A DNA stretch of 62,057 nucleotides from Cytophagaceae bacterium (GCA_027488335.1 JAIYBU010000169.1:1-62057), one strand, 5' to 3'; positions 18,280 to 27,590 are shown, counted from the first letter of the stretch. Program-made: numbers and translations. The notes: generated by a model not told the origin, from the sequence alone.

Positions 18280-18316
18280 GAAAGAGCAGACTACTACAAT
18301 AGTCTGCTCTTTCGTT
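18280..18316 (+). terminator. Intrinsic terminator of the Sus-like operon
   Basis: A perfect 14-bp stem (18280-18293 with 18300-18313), a CTACAA loop and a short GTTT tail. It closes the three-gene operon. Confidence 0.85.
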
Positions 18317-18326
18317 TAAAGAAGCT

Positions 18327-19604
18327 ATGATATATTTTCGATATACTTTTTTTGCGGTAGGAATTTTATATTCCGTGCTTGTTGACGCCCAAAAAACGAT
18401 AGAAGTTAACTTTTATGAGCATATAGCTCCCATTATTCATAAAAACTGTACACCTTGCCATCAGCCCAATAAATCTGGGCCATTTAATTTGATTTCTTAT
18501 GAAGATGTGGCCAAACGAGCCAAATTTATTGGTAAAGTAACCGAAAGCCGTTATATGCCGCCTTTCCCTGCTGACCGTAAATTTCAAGCTTACCTCAATG
18601 AACGAGGACTGACAGTGGGCGAAATAACAAAGATAAAACTTTGGATTGAAGGAGGAATGAAAGAAGGAAATCAACAGTTAATAGTGGAAAGCGGTCAACA
18701 GTCAACAGGTTCTACAATAGTGAAACCTGATTTGGTGTTAAAAATGAATAAAGCCTACCAAATTTCGGGAGATAATTTAGAAGATTATCGGTTTTTTAGT
18801 TTACCGAGTCATACACCGAGAGACGAATACATTACAGCCATAGGCTTCACGGCAGGCAATAAAAAAGTGGTTCATCATAGTCGCCTAATGGTTGATACCA
18901 CCAATAATATCAGAGGGATAGATGGTTTATCCGAAACTGACCCCAAAGTTTATGAATTTCAGAAAACTGCTTTGAAAGAAGAGTTTTTATATGGATGGGT
19001 TCCAGGAAATGATAAAATTAATTTCCCGAAAGGAACTGGGATAAAACTCAATGCCAACTCTGATTTTCTACTGAATATGCATTATGCACCTTCGCCCGTG
19101 CCTGACACCGACCAATCGGAACTTCAATTATACTTTGCGAAAGAAAAAATTGAGCGTGAAGTACGAAATTTTACACTTCGTGAAAATGATATTTCTAATA
19201 AACCATTCTTGATAAAAGCAGGACAAAAAGCCACTTTCTTTATTTCAAAAAAGATAGATAAATCAATGTCGTTGATTTCGGTGCTTCCGCACATGCACCT
19301 AATAGGCAAAACGTTTCGTGCTTTCGTGATTACGCCCGACGGAGAGGTAGTAAACTTAGTAAAAATTGATGCTTGGGACTTTAATTGGCAAATGACGTAT
19401 CAATTCAAAAAATTACTAAAAGTACCTGCTGGCTCGACATTTATTGTTGAAGGAATGTATGATAATACCGCCGAAAATCCAGAAAATCCATATAGCCCAC
19501 CACGAGATATTAGCTACGGCTGGGGAACAAAAGATGAAATGTTTAATTTAGTTTTATATTACCTTGATTATAAAGAAGGCGATGAAAACATTGAACAAAA
19601 ATAA
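18327..19604 (+). CDS. Secreted heme c / type II copper monooxygenase-like protein
   Basis: 425 residues with an N-terminal signal peptide (cleavage near VDAQ). Residues ~28-115 form a c-type cytochrome-like module with heme motif CTPCH and the hallmark SRYMPPFPADRKF. Residues ~135-415 resemble the copper type II ascorbate-dependent monooxygenase fold (as in PHM): copper-ligand-like KKVVHHSRLMVD, LLNMHYAPS and LPHMHLIGKTF. It should act in the periplasm or at the surface; the substrate is unknown. In other phyla this module pair directly follows a redoxin domain in one chain; here a redoxin gene is encoded convergently only three bases away. Confidence 0.85.
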   Translation: MIYFRYTFFAVGILYSVLVDAQKTIEVNFYEHIAPIIHKNCTPCHQPNKSGPFNLISYEDVAKRAKFIGKVTESRYMPPFPADRKFQAYLNERGLTVGEITKIKLWIEGGMKEGNQQLIVESGQQSTGSTIVKPDLVLKMNKAYQISGDNLEDYRFFSLPSHTPRDEYITAIGFTAGNKKVVHHSRLMVDTTNNIRGIDGLSETDPKVYEFQKTALKEEFLYGWVPGNDKINFPKGTGIKLNANSDFLLNMHYAPSPVPDTDQSELQLYFAKEKIEREVRNFTLRENDISNKPFLIKAGQKATFFISKKIDKSMSLISVLPHMHLIGKTFRAFVITPDGEVVNLVKIDAWDFNWQMTYQFKKLLKVPAGSTFIVEGMYDNTAENPENPYSPPRDISYGWGTKDEMFNLVLYYLDYKEGDENIEQK

Positions 19605-19607
19605 TGC

Positions 19608-20225
19608 TTACAGCATACAACCTACAGGTTCTACGTACTTAATCTTAATGGTTTGATTATTTTTAAGGGCGTTTATGGCATCTAATAAATAAAACTCTGT
19701 TGGTACGGCACGGTTTCTGCCCAAACCATAAAACCAATTATCAATAGCCCCATGATAGAGCGTTTTACGCTTATTATCAAGCAAGAAAACTTCGGGAGAA
19801 TAATTACCTTTCAGTTTTTTGAGTAGCTTTCTTTTTGGGTCATAAATGATTGGCAAATCAAATTTATATTCTTCTCTAAACTCTGCCAATGACTTCGCTT
19901 CAAGTACCTTGAATGGATAAACCACATATAATTCGATACCTCCTTTACTATATTTTTTGTCCATTTCTGTCAGGTTCTTTGTGTATTTCTGACAAATGGG
20001 ACATTCTGGGTCGAAGAAAACAATGATAGAAGCTTTGTTTTGTTTCAGATTTTTAAAGTCAAAAATCTGACCTTTATCCGTAAAAAGTTTTTGGGAAAAG
20101 ACTGTAAAAGAGAAACAAAGCAAAACTAAAGTCAAATTTATGGTTTTACATAGATGGATATTGTTGGCATAATATCCATTAGGGGCTACTTGCCAACAAT
20201 ACCTTAGCGACTGAATTTGTCTCAT
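19608..20225 (-). CDS. Exported redoxin (thioredoxin-fold) protein
   Basis: 205 residues. A hydrophobic signal segment (about 29-44, LTLVLLCFSFTVFSQ) precedes a thioredoxin fold with the redox pair CPIC in VFFDPECPICQKY and cis-Pro region NYSPEVFLLD. The C-terminus EPVGCML is the linker motif seen where such redoxins are fused to cytochrome c/copper monooxygenase modules. The ATG overlaps the stop of the PhoD-like gene (ATGA). The first ~26 codons read through a palindromic element and look foreign. The original start may have been at 20151, where ATG is now followed by an extra base that creates TAA (inference). Confidence 0.82.
   Translation of the reverse strand: MRQIQSLRYCWQVAPNGYYANNIHLCKTINLTLVLLCFSFTVFSQKLFTDKGQIFDFKNLKQNKASIIVFFDPECPICQKYTKNLTEMDKKYSKGGIELYVVYPFKVLEAKSLAEFREEYKFDLPIIYDPKRKLLKKLKGNYSPEVFLLDNKRKTLYHGAIDNWFYGLGRNRAVPTEFYLLDAINALKNNQTIKIKYVEPVGCML
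20154..20201. repeat. Palindromic element forming the 5' end of the redoxin gene
   Basis: Two mutually exclusive hairpins: TATTGTTGGCA (20159-20169) with TGCCAACAATA (20191-20201), and ATGGATATT (20154-20162) with AATATCCAT (20171-20179). The element lies between the PhoD stop and the signal-peptide codons of the redoxin and is open in that frame. Confidence 0.65.
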
Positions 20226-21538
20226 TTCAATTCACTTGCTTTAATTTCTTTTGTCCAAAGTGCTTTTCCATCTTTATCTAACACATTTATTTTCAAAACT
20301 CGGTCATTTCTCTTTCCTGAAACTTCCAAGAGTCCATAATTGTGCTTTGTTACGCTCGTACCTTCTACATAAGGGGTAGCACTTTCTTCTTTTACAGGCC
20401 CTGATGGCCCTGAGGTAAGTGCTGAAACCGTCAAATCATAGAGCGGATAAGTGCCTGCACGTTCGGTTTTGCAGAGGGCTGTCCAGTGGCGGTCGCCGCT
20501 TATAAATATGACTCCAGGGATTTTTTCTTTTGTAATTAAATCAAAGAACTGATTGCGTTCTTCTTCGTAGTTAGCATAGTTTTCAAAAATCTTAGCAGGA
20601 TTTCCTACCTGCCCTCCCACAACCACAAATTTAAATGGGGCATTTGAGAACTTCATGGCATCAATCAACCATTGCATTTGTTTTTGCCCGAAATAATCTC
20701 TCGAACCAGTAGTGCGGTCGTTTGGCGTTCTCCACCAACGGTCGTCAACTAAGAAAAACTGACAGTCGGCCCACTGAAACGAGCCTGTAACTCCTTCATT
20801 ATCAAAGGCATAATTCAAGTTGCCCCAAAAAAGTTTAAAGGCATCAAGCGTTTGTTGTTTACTTACAAAACCACGGTCAGAATCATTCGGACCAAAATCG
20901 TGGTCGTCCCAAATGGCATAATTATGTACGTTTGCCAAAAGCGGCTGCATTTCTGGCAACGAGCGAGTGTGTGTATATCGGTGTAAAATACCTGTTTTTG
21001 TATTCCAATCGGCTTCTCTTAAATAAAGATTATCTCCGCCCCAAACCATAAAATCGGGTTTCGATTTGTAAATGCTCGTAAAAATCTCATACTCAGAACC
21101 ATACGGTTTTCCAGGGCGGTCGAAAGCTTCTTCGTTTACATACGCACAACTTCCAACGGCAAATTTGAAGGCTGGAGGGTCGGTTCGCCATTGCCAAAGT
21201 GTTTGCGTTTGGAATTCAAGCGGATAGCTAAAATTCACCTTCTTTTTATCGACATAAACCTCATATACGTATTTCTTACCAGGCAAAACCTTATCAGCAA
21301 TCAATTTCGCCACAAAAGCATCGGTTTTATTGGTTTTGATTTCATCAGTCGAAAACTTCACAGCCGAATTTTCTTTATCCCAATAAATAAATTTTACGCT
21401 CGCTTCTTGTTGTGTTTGTACCCAAAGCAATACCTCTTTCATTTCTGAATAACCAAGCATTGGGCCAGACTGTATTTGAGCGAAAGAAGAAATGGAAAGA
21501 ATAAATATAGATAAAACTAAAATGAGGATTTTTTTCAT
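20222..21538 (-). CDS. PhoD-like metallophosphatase/phosphodiesterase
   Basis: 438 residues with a signal peptide (MKKILILVLSIFILSISSFA). An N-terminal Ig-like strand domain (about 22-110) precedes the PhoD metallophosphatase core with GSCAYVNE, FMVWGGDNLYLREADW, YAIWDDHDFGPNDSDRGF and FISGDRHWTALCK, which supply the metal ligands. Family members are secreted Ca/Fe-dependent phosphomonoesterases or diesterases. The gene is translationally coupled (ATGA) to the redoxin gene downstream, an unexplained pairing that suggests a shared export or redox step. Confidence 0.9.
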   Translation of the reverse strand: MKKILILVLSIFILSISSFAQIQSGPMLGYSEMKEVLLWVQTQQEASVKFIYWDKENSAVKFSTDEIKTNKTDAFVAKLIADKVLPGKKYVYEVYVDKKKVNFSYPLEFQTQTLWQWRTDPPAFKFAVGSCAYVNEEAFDRPGKPYGSEYEIFTSIYKSKPDFMVWGGDNLYLREADWNTKTGILHRYTHTRSLPEMQPLLANVHNYAIWDDHDFGPNDSDRGFVSKQQTLDAFKLFWGNLNYAFDNEGVTGSFQWADCQFFLVDDRWWRTPNDRTTGSRDYFGQKQMQWLIDAMKFSNAPFKFVVVGGQVGNPAKIFENYANYEEERNQFFDLITKEKIPGVIFISGDRHWTALCKTERAGTYPLYDLTVSALTSGPSGPVKEESATPYVEGTSVTKHNYGLLEVSGKRNDRVLKINVLDKDGKALWTKEIKASELK

Positions 21539-21707
21539 GCTGATGATTAGTTAATTTTTAGCACACCTTACTAAACAAGGCGTACAACAACGATTCAAAT
21601 TTACAGGATTATTTCAAAAGCCCGTAGGAATGTTTCGTAAAACTTCCGATTTATATTCCTATTCGTACATCCTTTATTCTTTGCTTTTCCATTTCAAAGA
21701 TTAGCCG

Positions 21708-21715
21708 TACTTTTG
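21708..21715 (+). promoter_or_regulatory. -7 box of the DUF3127 gene
   Basis: TACTTTTG (TAnnTTTG) with a TTTG at 21680-21683, 24 bases upstream, slightly long spacing. The ATG at 21740 is 24 bases downstream. An in-frame TTG at 21713 falls in the box and is not a start. Confidence 0.55.
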
Positions 21716-21739
21716 TGCAAACATTTATCAAATTTTATA

Positions 21740-22123
21740 ATGGAAATTAAAGGAAGACTTATTCACGTATTAGCTGTACAATCGGGCGAAGGCAAAAATG
21801 GACCTTGGAAAAAACAAGATTTTGTTATAGAAACTGACGGGCAATATCCAAAGAAAGTATGTCTTACGATTTGGGGGGATAAATTTAATGAAACATTTTT
21901 GACAATCGGAAACGAGCTTTTAGTATCGTTTGATGCCGAAAGTCGTGAATATAATGGTCGTTGGTTTACTGACCTAAAAGCTTGGAAAATCGAATTGGCT
22001 GGCTCAGAAGCTGGCGATGTTCCTTCAGCACCTTATAGAGCTGCTGCTCCTGCACAACCAACTGCGGTTGCTTCAGAATTTGCTGTTTCGGCCGAAGGAG
22101 ACAAAGACGATTTGCCGTTTTAA
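21740..22123 (+). CDS. DUF3127 (OB-fold-like) protein
   Basis: 127 residues from the ATG at 21740. The first ~100 residues match DUF3127: MEIKGRLIHVL, GPWKKQDFVIETDGQYPKK, LTIWGDKF and YNGRWFTDLKAWK. The tail is Ala/Pro-rich and ends in the acidic, hydrophobic DKDDLPF, the kind of tip found on single-strand DNA-binding proteins that recruits repair or replication partners. An SSB-like or nucleic-acid-binding role is inferred from that tail and the OB-like strand pattern; function in the family is not established. Confidence 0.8.
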   Translation: MEIKGRLIHVLAVQSGEGKNGPWKKQDFVIETDGQYPKKVCLTIWGDKFNETFLTIGNELLVSFDAESREYNGRWFTDLKAWKIELAGSEAGDVPSAPYRAAAPAQPTAVASEFAVSAEGDKDDLPF

Positions 22124-22232
22124 CCTTCGACTTCGCTTAGGTCACGGTTGTTTTTTAGTTAAAAAATTCAATGTATCTGTTGGGTAATTTATTCTATCAT
22201 TTACTCATTCAATCATTGAGAATTCAATTCGT

Positions 22233-23453
22233 ATGTTTTCTATACAAAATATTGGCGTTGAAGCCTTAGCCGAGCAATTCGGAACACCTGTTTATGTCTA
22301 TGATGGGCATAAAATCGAAGAGCAAATTGCCAAAATGCGTACAGCATTTGCTGGTACAAACCTTAAAATCAAATACGCTTGCAAAGCACTCACCAACGTT
22401 AGTATCATGAAATTGATGCGTAAAAATGGCGTTGATATTGATGTAGTGTCGATGCAAGAAGCTCATTTGGCAATTTTGGCAGGTTATTCACCTAATCAGA
22501 TTCAATATACACCAAGTGGAGTGGCTTTTTCGGAAGTGCAAGAAGCCGTTGAAATGGGTTTACGTATGAACCTTGATTCGTTGCCATTGCTCGAAAAATT
22601 TGGTCAAACTTATGGTAATCGTTTCCCGATTTGTTTACGAATCAACCCGCACATTATGGCAGGTGGAACGCTTAAGATTTCGACAGGACATAAAGATTCT
22701 AAATTTGGTATTTCGATTGAACAAGCTGAAGAAATCAATGCTATTGTGCAGAAATATGACCTTAATGTGGTCGGTTTACACCAACATACAGGTTCAGATT
22801 TCAAAAATGCCAATGTAATTATTGAGGCCGCCGAAAAACTTTTCGACCTTACCTTTAAGTATTTCCCAAATATTCAGTTCATAGATTTAGGCTCGGGCTT
22901 TAAAGTAGCTTACAAAGAAGACGACCACGTGACCGATATGGAAAAATTGGGCAAAGGCGTTGTAAAAGTTTTCAATGATTTCTGCGAAAAATTTGGTCGT
23001 GACGTAGAACTTTGGTTCGAACCAGGTAAGTTTTTGGTAAGTGAAAGCGGATATTTGTTGGCTCGTGTGAATGTCGTAAAATACAGTCCCGAACGTAATT
23101 TTATTGGAATAGATTCGGGCTTAAATCACCTAATCCGCCCGATGATGTATGATGCCTACCACGAAATAATCAATGGTTCAAATTTGGATGGCGAAGAAAA
23201 AGAAATGTATGATGTTGTGGGCTATATCTGCGAAACCGATACTTTTGGCAAAGATAGAAAACTGCCAAAAACCAAAGAAGGAGATATAATGGTGATTAAA
23301 AATGCAGGAGCGTATGGTTTTTCGATGGCATCGAATTATAATTCACGCTTCCGCCCAGCCGAAGTTTTGATTTATAACGGACAAACGCACCTCATTCGCC
23401 AACGTGAAACAATGGAAGATATTCTGAAAAACCAAGTGGTGATAGACTTCTAA
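22233..23453 (+). CDS. lysA: Diaminopimelate decarboxylase
   Basis: 406 residues, normal length for LysA. The fold-type III PLP enzyme is clear: the PLP lysine is K51 in IKYACKALTN; GLHQHTGSDFKN and FIDLGSGFKV are phosphate-binding; WFEPGKFLVSESG and CETDTFGKDR are active-site motifs (the Cys contacts the substrate). It converts meso-diaminopimelate to L-lysine in the cytoplasm, the last lysine step, and controls the DAP pool for peptidoglycan. It stands alone, with no dap genes beside it. Confidence 0.95.
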   Translation: MFSIQNIGVEALAEQFGTPVYVYDGHKIEEQIAKMRTAFAGTNLKIKYACKALTNVSIMKLMRKNGVDIDVVSMQEAHLAILAGYSPNQIQYTPSGVAFSEVQEAVEMGLRMNLDSLPLLEKFGQTYGNRFPICLRINPHIMAGGTLKISTGHKDSKFGISIEQAEEINAIVQKYDLNVVGLHQHTGSDFKNANVIIEAAEKLFDLTFKYFPNIQFIDLGSGFKVAYKEDDHVTDMEKLGKGVVKVFNDFCEKFGRDVELWFEPGKFLVSESGYLLARVNVVKYSPERNFIGIDSGLNHLIRPMMYDAYHEIINGSNLDGEEKEMYDVVGYICETDTFGKDRKLPKTKEGDIMVIKNAGAYGFSMASNYNSRFRPAEVLIYNGQTHLIRQRETMEDILKNQVVIDF

Positions 23454-23486
23454 AAGTCTTATATTAGAGTTAAAATCTATCGTATT

Positions 23487-23849
23487 ATGGCAGCAATCGC
23501 TGCAGAAGCATTACAAGATTGGACTCAAATTATAAATGGAAGAGAGATTACATTGCCAAGTCTTATTCCAAGCCACCAAATTATTTTATCTGAACTGAAT
23601 GATATTTTTAAAGCATTCAGCAATATAGAAAAACTGGTTAAGTTTCTAATTTCACCACTTGATGTTATTTTGGAAGAAGGTGTAAATCGAGTTTAACAAG
23701 ATTTGATTTATATTTCTAACGAAAACAGATATATTATCAAATACTGGATTCTTGGAGTGTCATATTTATTGGTCGAGATAGTGTCAAAAGGCTCATTTTA
23801 CACTAATATTGTTGATAAAAAGGAACCTATTAGAAATATGGCTTTCTAA
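23487..23849 (+). pseudogene. Unknown ORF interrupted by one in-frame stop
   Basis: A 69-codon ORF from ATG 23487 (MAAIAAEALQDWTQIINGRE) ends with TAA at 23694. The same frame then stays open for 50 more codons (QDLIYISNENRYIIKYWILG) to a TAA at 23847. Together they would be a ~120-residue protein with hydrophobic helices. Either the short ORF is a real small protein and the rest chance, or the gene was broken by one nonsense change. I recognise neither half. It lies in the gap between lysA and a peptidase gene. Confidence 0.35.
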
Positions 23850-23901
23850 AGTTAAATTTAGAGAATATTAATCTTTTCCTCATCGCCCACCTCAAAGTTA
23901 T

Positions 23902-26070
23902 ATGAAAAACAAAAAAATCTTATTATTAATACTCTTTTTTACCTCAATCTTCGCCCAAGCCCAACAAATCAGATGGACGAAAGATGGCAATGCCTACACT
24001 CGCACCGAAGGTGGGGAAGTGGTGGCTTATACTTTACCTGCTCAACAAAAAACTACGCTCATTACCAAAGCCCAGCTTACGCCTAAAGGTGCTGAGAAAC
24101 CTTTGAATGTAAGAAGCTACACACTAAGTAATGATGATTCAAAAGCGTTGATATACACCAACACAAAACAAGTTTGGCGATACGATACTCGTGGCGATTA
24201 TTGGGTGTTAAACCTCAAAACTAATGCCTTATATCAACTTGGACAAGGGAAGCCTGCATCTTCATTGATGTTTGCCAAGTTTTCGCCCGATGGGTCAAAA
24301 GTAGCTTATGTAAGCGAACATAATTTGTTTGTGGAAGATTTGGTAACGCACCAAATAAAGGCCTTGACGACCAATGGCACTCGCCGCATGATAAATGGCA
24401 CGTTCGACTGGGTCTATGAAGAAGAATTTGCGTGTCGTGATGGTTTTCGTTGGAGTCCAGATGGAAAAAGTATTGCTTATTGGCAAATTGATGCTACCAA
24501 GATTCGTGATTTTTTGATGATAAACAATACGGACTCAATTTACTCGTATAATGTGCCAGTTGAATATCCAAAAGTAGGTGAAAGTCCATCGCCGTATAAG
24601 ATTTTAGTGGCCAATGTAGTCACTGGTAAAACCTTAAAAATGAACATTGAAGGCGACCCACAACAAACGTATGTGCCACGCATGGAGTGGGTGCCAAACA
24701 CCAATGATATTATTATTCAACAATTGAATCGTAAGCAGAATCAGAGTAAAGTTATTATTTGTCAGGCACTTACGGGTAAAACAAAAACGATTTTTACCGA
24801 ATCAGACGAGGCTTGGATTGATACAAAAGAGCGTTGGGCCGATGAACAAGAAGGTTGGGAATGGCTGAAAGGTGGCAAAGAATTTTTGTGGATAAGTGAA
24901 AAAGATGGTTGGAGACATATCTATAAAATGGATTTGAATGGAAAAGAAACATTGCTCACTAAGGGTAATTACGACATCGTGCATATTCCGTTGATTGATG
25001 AAGCCAATGGCTATGTTTACTTCACAGGTTCGCCACAAAATGCTCTGCAAAATTATCTTTTCCGCATCAAATTAGATGGTAGTGCTGAAATGCAACCTGT
25101 TTTACCAAATGCTCCCGCAGGAACGCACAATTATGTGCTTTCGCCGAATGGAAAATTTGCTCGACATACATTTTCAAGTGCAAATATTGCCCCAATGACT
25201 GAGTGGATAAATTTAGCAGACCATTCGCCCTTGAACGAAAAAGAAAGTATAGTTACGAAATTGGCTAATTTGAAAGTAAACAAACGAGTGGAGTTTTTTA
25301 AAGTGAAAACCGAAGACGGGATTGATATTGAAGGCTGGATGGTAAAACCTGCCAACTTTGATTCTACAAAGCGTTACCCAATCGTGTTTAATGTGTATGG
25401 AGAGCCAGCCTCGGCTACGGTAAAAGATACGTATGGTACAGGAATGAATGGTCTCTATAACGGTGATATGGCAAAAGATGGCTATATCTATGCTTCGGTC
25501 GATAATCGTGGGACGCCACTGCCTCGTGGACGTGCGTGGAGAAAAGCTATTTATCGAAAAATCGGTGTCGTGAATATCCGTGACCAAGCAATGGCCGTGA
25601 AGGAAATCAGAAAATGGAAATATGTTGATACAACTCGTGTGGCAGTGCATGGTTGGAGTGGGGGTGGTTCTTCGACTCTGAACTTACTTTTCCAATACCC
25701 TCAGTTTTATCAAACAGGTATTTCGGTGGCAGCCGTTGGCAATCAACTTTGTTATGATAATATTTATCAAGAACGCTATATGGGGCTACCGCAAGAAAAT
25801 CGTGAAGATTTTGTGAATGGTTCACCCATTACGCACGCTAAAAATTTGGTAGGAAATTTATTGTATATTCACGGAACAGGTGATGATAACGTGCATTATC
25901 AAAATGCTGAAATGCTTGTAAATGAGTTAATTAAGCATAACCGCCAATTTCAGTTTATGCCTTATCCGAACCGTAGTCACGGGATTTATGAAGGAGAAGG
26001 TACTCGTAAGCATTTGAATACGTTATTCACCAATTATTTGAAGCAAAATTGCCCTCCTGGTGGGAGATGA
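23902..26070 (+). CDS. Dipeptidyl peptidase IV-type S9 serine peptidase
   Basis: 722 residues with a signal peptide (ends near AQAQ). The N-terminal eight-bladed propeller (about 30-470) contains DWVYEEEF, the Glu motif that in DPP IV binds the substrate amino terminus. The C-terminal alpha/beta-hydrolase domain has nucleophile S586 in GWSGGGSS, Asp in GTGDDNVHYQN (~662) and H693 in NRSHGIY. It should release Xaa-Pro/Ala dipeptides from peptides in the periplasm. It is transcribed alone and closed by a terminator. Confidence 0.93.
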   Translation: MKNKKILLLILFFTSIFAQAQQIRWTKDGNAYTRTEGGEVVAYTLPAQQKTTLITKAQLTPKGAEKPLNVRSYTLSNDDSKALIYTNTKQVWRYDTRGDYWVLNLKTNALYQLGQGKPASSLMFAKFSPDGSKVAYVSEHNLFVEDLVTHQIKALTTNGTRRMINGTFDWVYEEEFACRDGFRWSPDGKSIAYWQIDATKIRDFLMINNTDSIYSYNVPVEYPKVGESPSPYKILVANVVTGKTLKMNIEGDPQQTYVPRMEWVPNTNDIIIQQLNRKQNQSKVIICQALTGKTKTIFTESDEAWIDTKERWADEQEGWEWLKGGKEFLWISEKDGWRHIYKMDLNGKETLLTKGNYDIVHIPLIDEANGYVYFTGSPQNALQNYLFRIKLDGSAEMQPVLPNAPAGTHNYVLSPNGKFARHTFSSANIAPMTEWINLADHSPLNEKESIVTKLANLKVNKRVEFFKVKTEDGIDIEGWMVKPANFDSTKRYPIVFNVYGEPASATVKDTYGTGMNGLYNGDMAKDGYIYASVDNRGTPLPRGRAWRKAIYRKIGVVNIRDQAMAVKEIRKWKYVDTTRVAVHGWSGGGSSTLNLLFQYPQFYQTGISVAAVGNQLCYDNIYQERYMGLPQENREDFVNGSPITHAKNLVGNLLYIHGTGDDNVHYQNAEMLVNELIKHNRQFQFMPYPNRSHGIYEGEGTRKHLNTLFTNYLKQNCPPGGR

Positions 26071-26085
26071 TAATTCAGTTTTTAA

Positions 26086-26114
26086 CGAAGGCAAGACTTT
26101 AAGTTTTGCCTTCG
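26086..26114. terminator. Terminator between the S9 peptidase and sulfatase genes
   Basis: CGAAGGCAAGAC (from 26086) pairs with GTTTTGCCTTCG (to 26114), one mismatch, between convergent genes. Confidence 0.65.
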
Positions 26115-26127
26115 CTGTTCTAAAGAA

Positions 26128-27567
26128 CTATTCAACCAAACCACTTGCTCTCACATTTTTTCCTTTTCTATTTGTAAGGTCATCACCGAGGTCTTCTCTG
26201 GCTTCTTCGGCAATCTTTTGCAGTTCTGCTACGATTTCTGGATAAATGTTCTGAACATCATATTGCTCCGATGGGTCACGACGGAGGTCGTAGAGTGCCA
26301 TTGGGGTAAGCACATCTTCGGGGGCTTTTCCTGCAAAACCATCATTGCCAGGCAATTGATTCATATAAGAGCGACCTTTATGCTCAAAAACCAATTTCCA
26401 ACTTCCCATTCTTACGGCTTCTAATGAGTTTTTGCGGTAATAATAGTAAAATGTTTTTCGAGGACTTTCGCTTAAATTTCCTTTGATTAACGAGAGAATA
26501 TCAACACCATCAATTTTATTCGTTGGAAGTTTAGAGCCAGTAATTTGAGCAATTGTTGGTAAAACATCAATCGTTGAAGCCAATTGATTACAGATTACCC
26601 CTTCGGGCGTTGTACCTTTCCATCGCATGATGCACGGTACTCGCTGCCCACCTTCAAAACTTGTTCCTTTGCCTTCTCGTAATCCTCCTGACGAACCTGC
26701 ATGATTGCCAAAGTTTAACCACGGGCCATTATCGCTCGTGAAAATCACCAGCGTATTTTTATCTAAACCATTTTCTTTCAAGGTTTTCATTATTTCGCCT
26801 ACCGACCAATCTATTTCCATCATCAAATCGGCGTAGAGCCCTTGCTTGCTTTTTCCTTTAAATTTGTCCGAAACAGCAATTGGTACGTGCGGCATTGAAT
26901 GAGGTAAATACAAGAAAAATGGATTTTTCTTGTTCTTTTTGATAAAATTAACCGCTTTTTCGGTGTAAAGTGTCGTAAGTTTTGCTTGGTCGTCGAGGGT
27001 TTTTATTTCTTCTTTTTTATCATTATTTTGAATCAAAGGAAGCACAGGATAAACAAATTTATTTTGATTAGGTTGTGCAGGTGTACCATCAAAATTTACA
27101 GGCCACATATCATTAGAGTAAGGTAGGCCAACGTATTCATCAAATCCGTGTTGTAATGGTAAAAATTGTTTTTGAAAGCCTAAGTGCCACTTACCAAAAA
27201 TACCCGTAGAGTACCCTTTATCTTTGAGCATTTCGGCAATAGTAATTTCAGTGGAATTAATACCATTTTTGCTATTTGGCATTAAAGCCCCCGAAATACC
27301 GATACGATTTGGGTAGCATCCTGTAAGTAGTGCAGCTCGTGAAGCACTACAAACTGCTTGAGCTGCCAAAAAATTGGTGAATCTGATACCTTCGGTGGCG
27401 AGTTTATCAATGTTTGGTGTGCGATAATTGATTGCTCCATAGCAGCTTAAATCGCCGTAGCCCATATCATCCATGAAAATCAAAATGATATTGGGGGATT
27501 GCTCTTTTTTAAGACTACTGCTTTGTAATAATATGATGGCGAGAATCGAAAAGAAGATTTTTTTCAT
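26128..27567 (-). CDS. Secreted type I sulfatase
   Basis: 479 residues with a signal peptide. The sulfatase signature CSASRAALLTG contains C73, which the formylglycine-generating enzyme must convert. The metal ligands DDMGYGD (33-39) and VIFTSDNGPW are present, and the CxAxR form fits the S1 family. A C-terminal subdomain carries DLRRDPSEQYD. The substrate may be a sulfated glycan, but no carbohydrate-active enzyme is adjacent; the neighbour upstream is a MocA-type oxidoreductase gene separated by a terminator, so the two are not an operon. Confidence 0.92.
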   Translation of the reverse strand: MKKIFFSILAIILLQSSSLKKEQSPNIILIFMDDMGYGDLSCYGAINYRTPNIDKLATEGIRFTNFLAAQAVCSASRAALLTGCYPNRIGISGALMPNSKNGINSTEITIAEMLKDKGYSTGIFGKWHLGFQKQFLPLQHGFDEYVGLPYSNDMWPVNFDGTPAQPNQNKFVYPVLPLIQNNDKKEEIKTLDDQAKLTTLYTEKAVNFIKKNKKNPFFLYLPHSMPHVPIAVSDKFKGKSKQGLYADLMMEIDWSVGEIMKTLKENGLDKNTLVIFTSDNGPWLNFGNHAGSSGGLREGKGTSFEGGQRVPCIMRWKGTTPEGVICNQLASTIDVLPTIAQITGSKLPTNKIDGVDILSLIKGNLSESPRKTFYYYYRKNSLEAVRMGSWKLVFEHKGRSYMNQLPGNDGFAGKAPEDVLTPMALYDLRRDPSEQYDVQNIYPEIVAELQKIAEEAREDLGDDLTNRKGKNVRASGLVE

Positions 27568-27590
27568 AGTACTATCTTACATTTAGAAGT

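Noticed and set aside
22130..22160. CTTCGACTTCGCTTAGGTCACGG-like scrap after the DUF3127 gene as a further REP copy
   Set aside because: It shares only a few bases with the element at 35.46 kb; too degenerate to claim.
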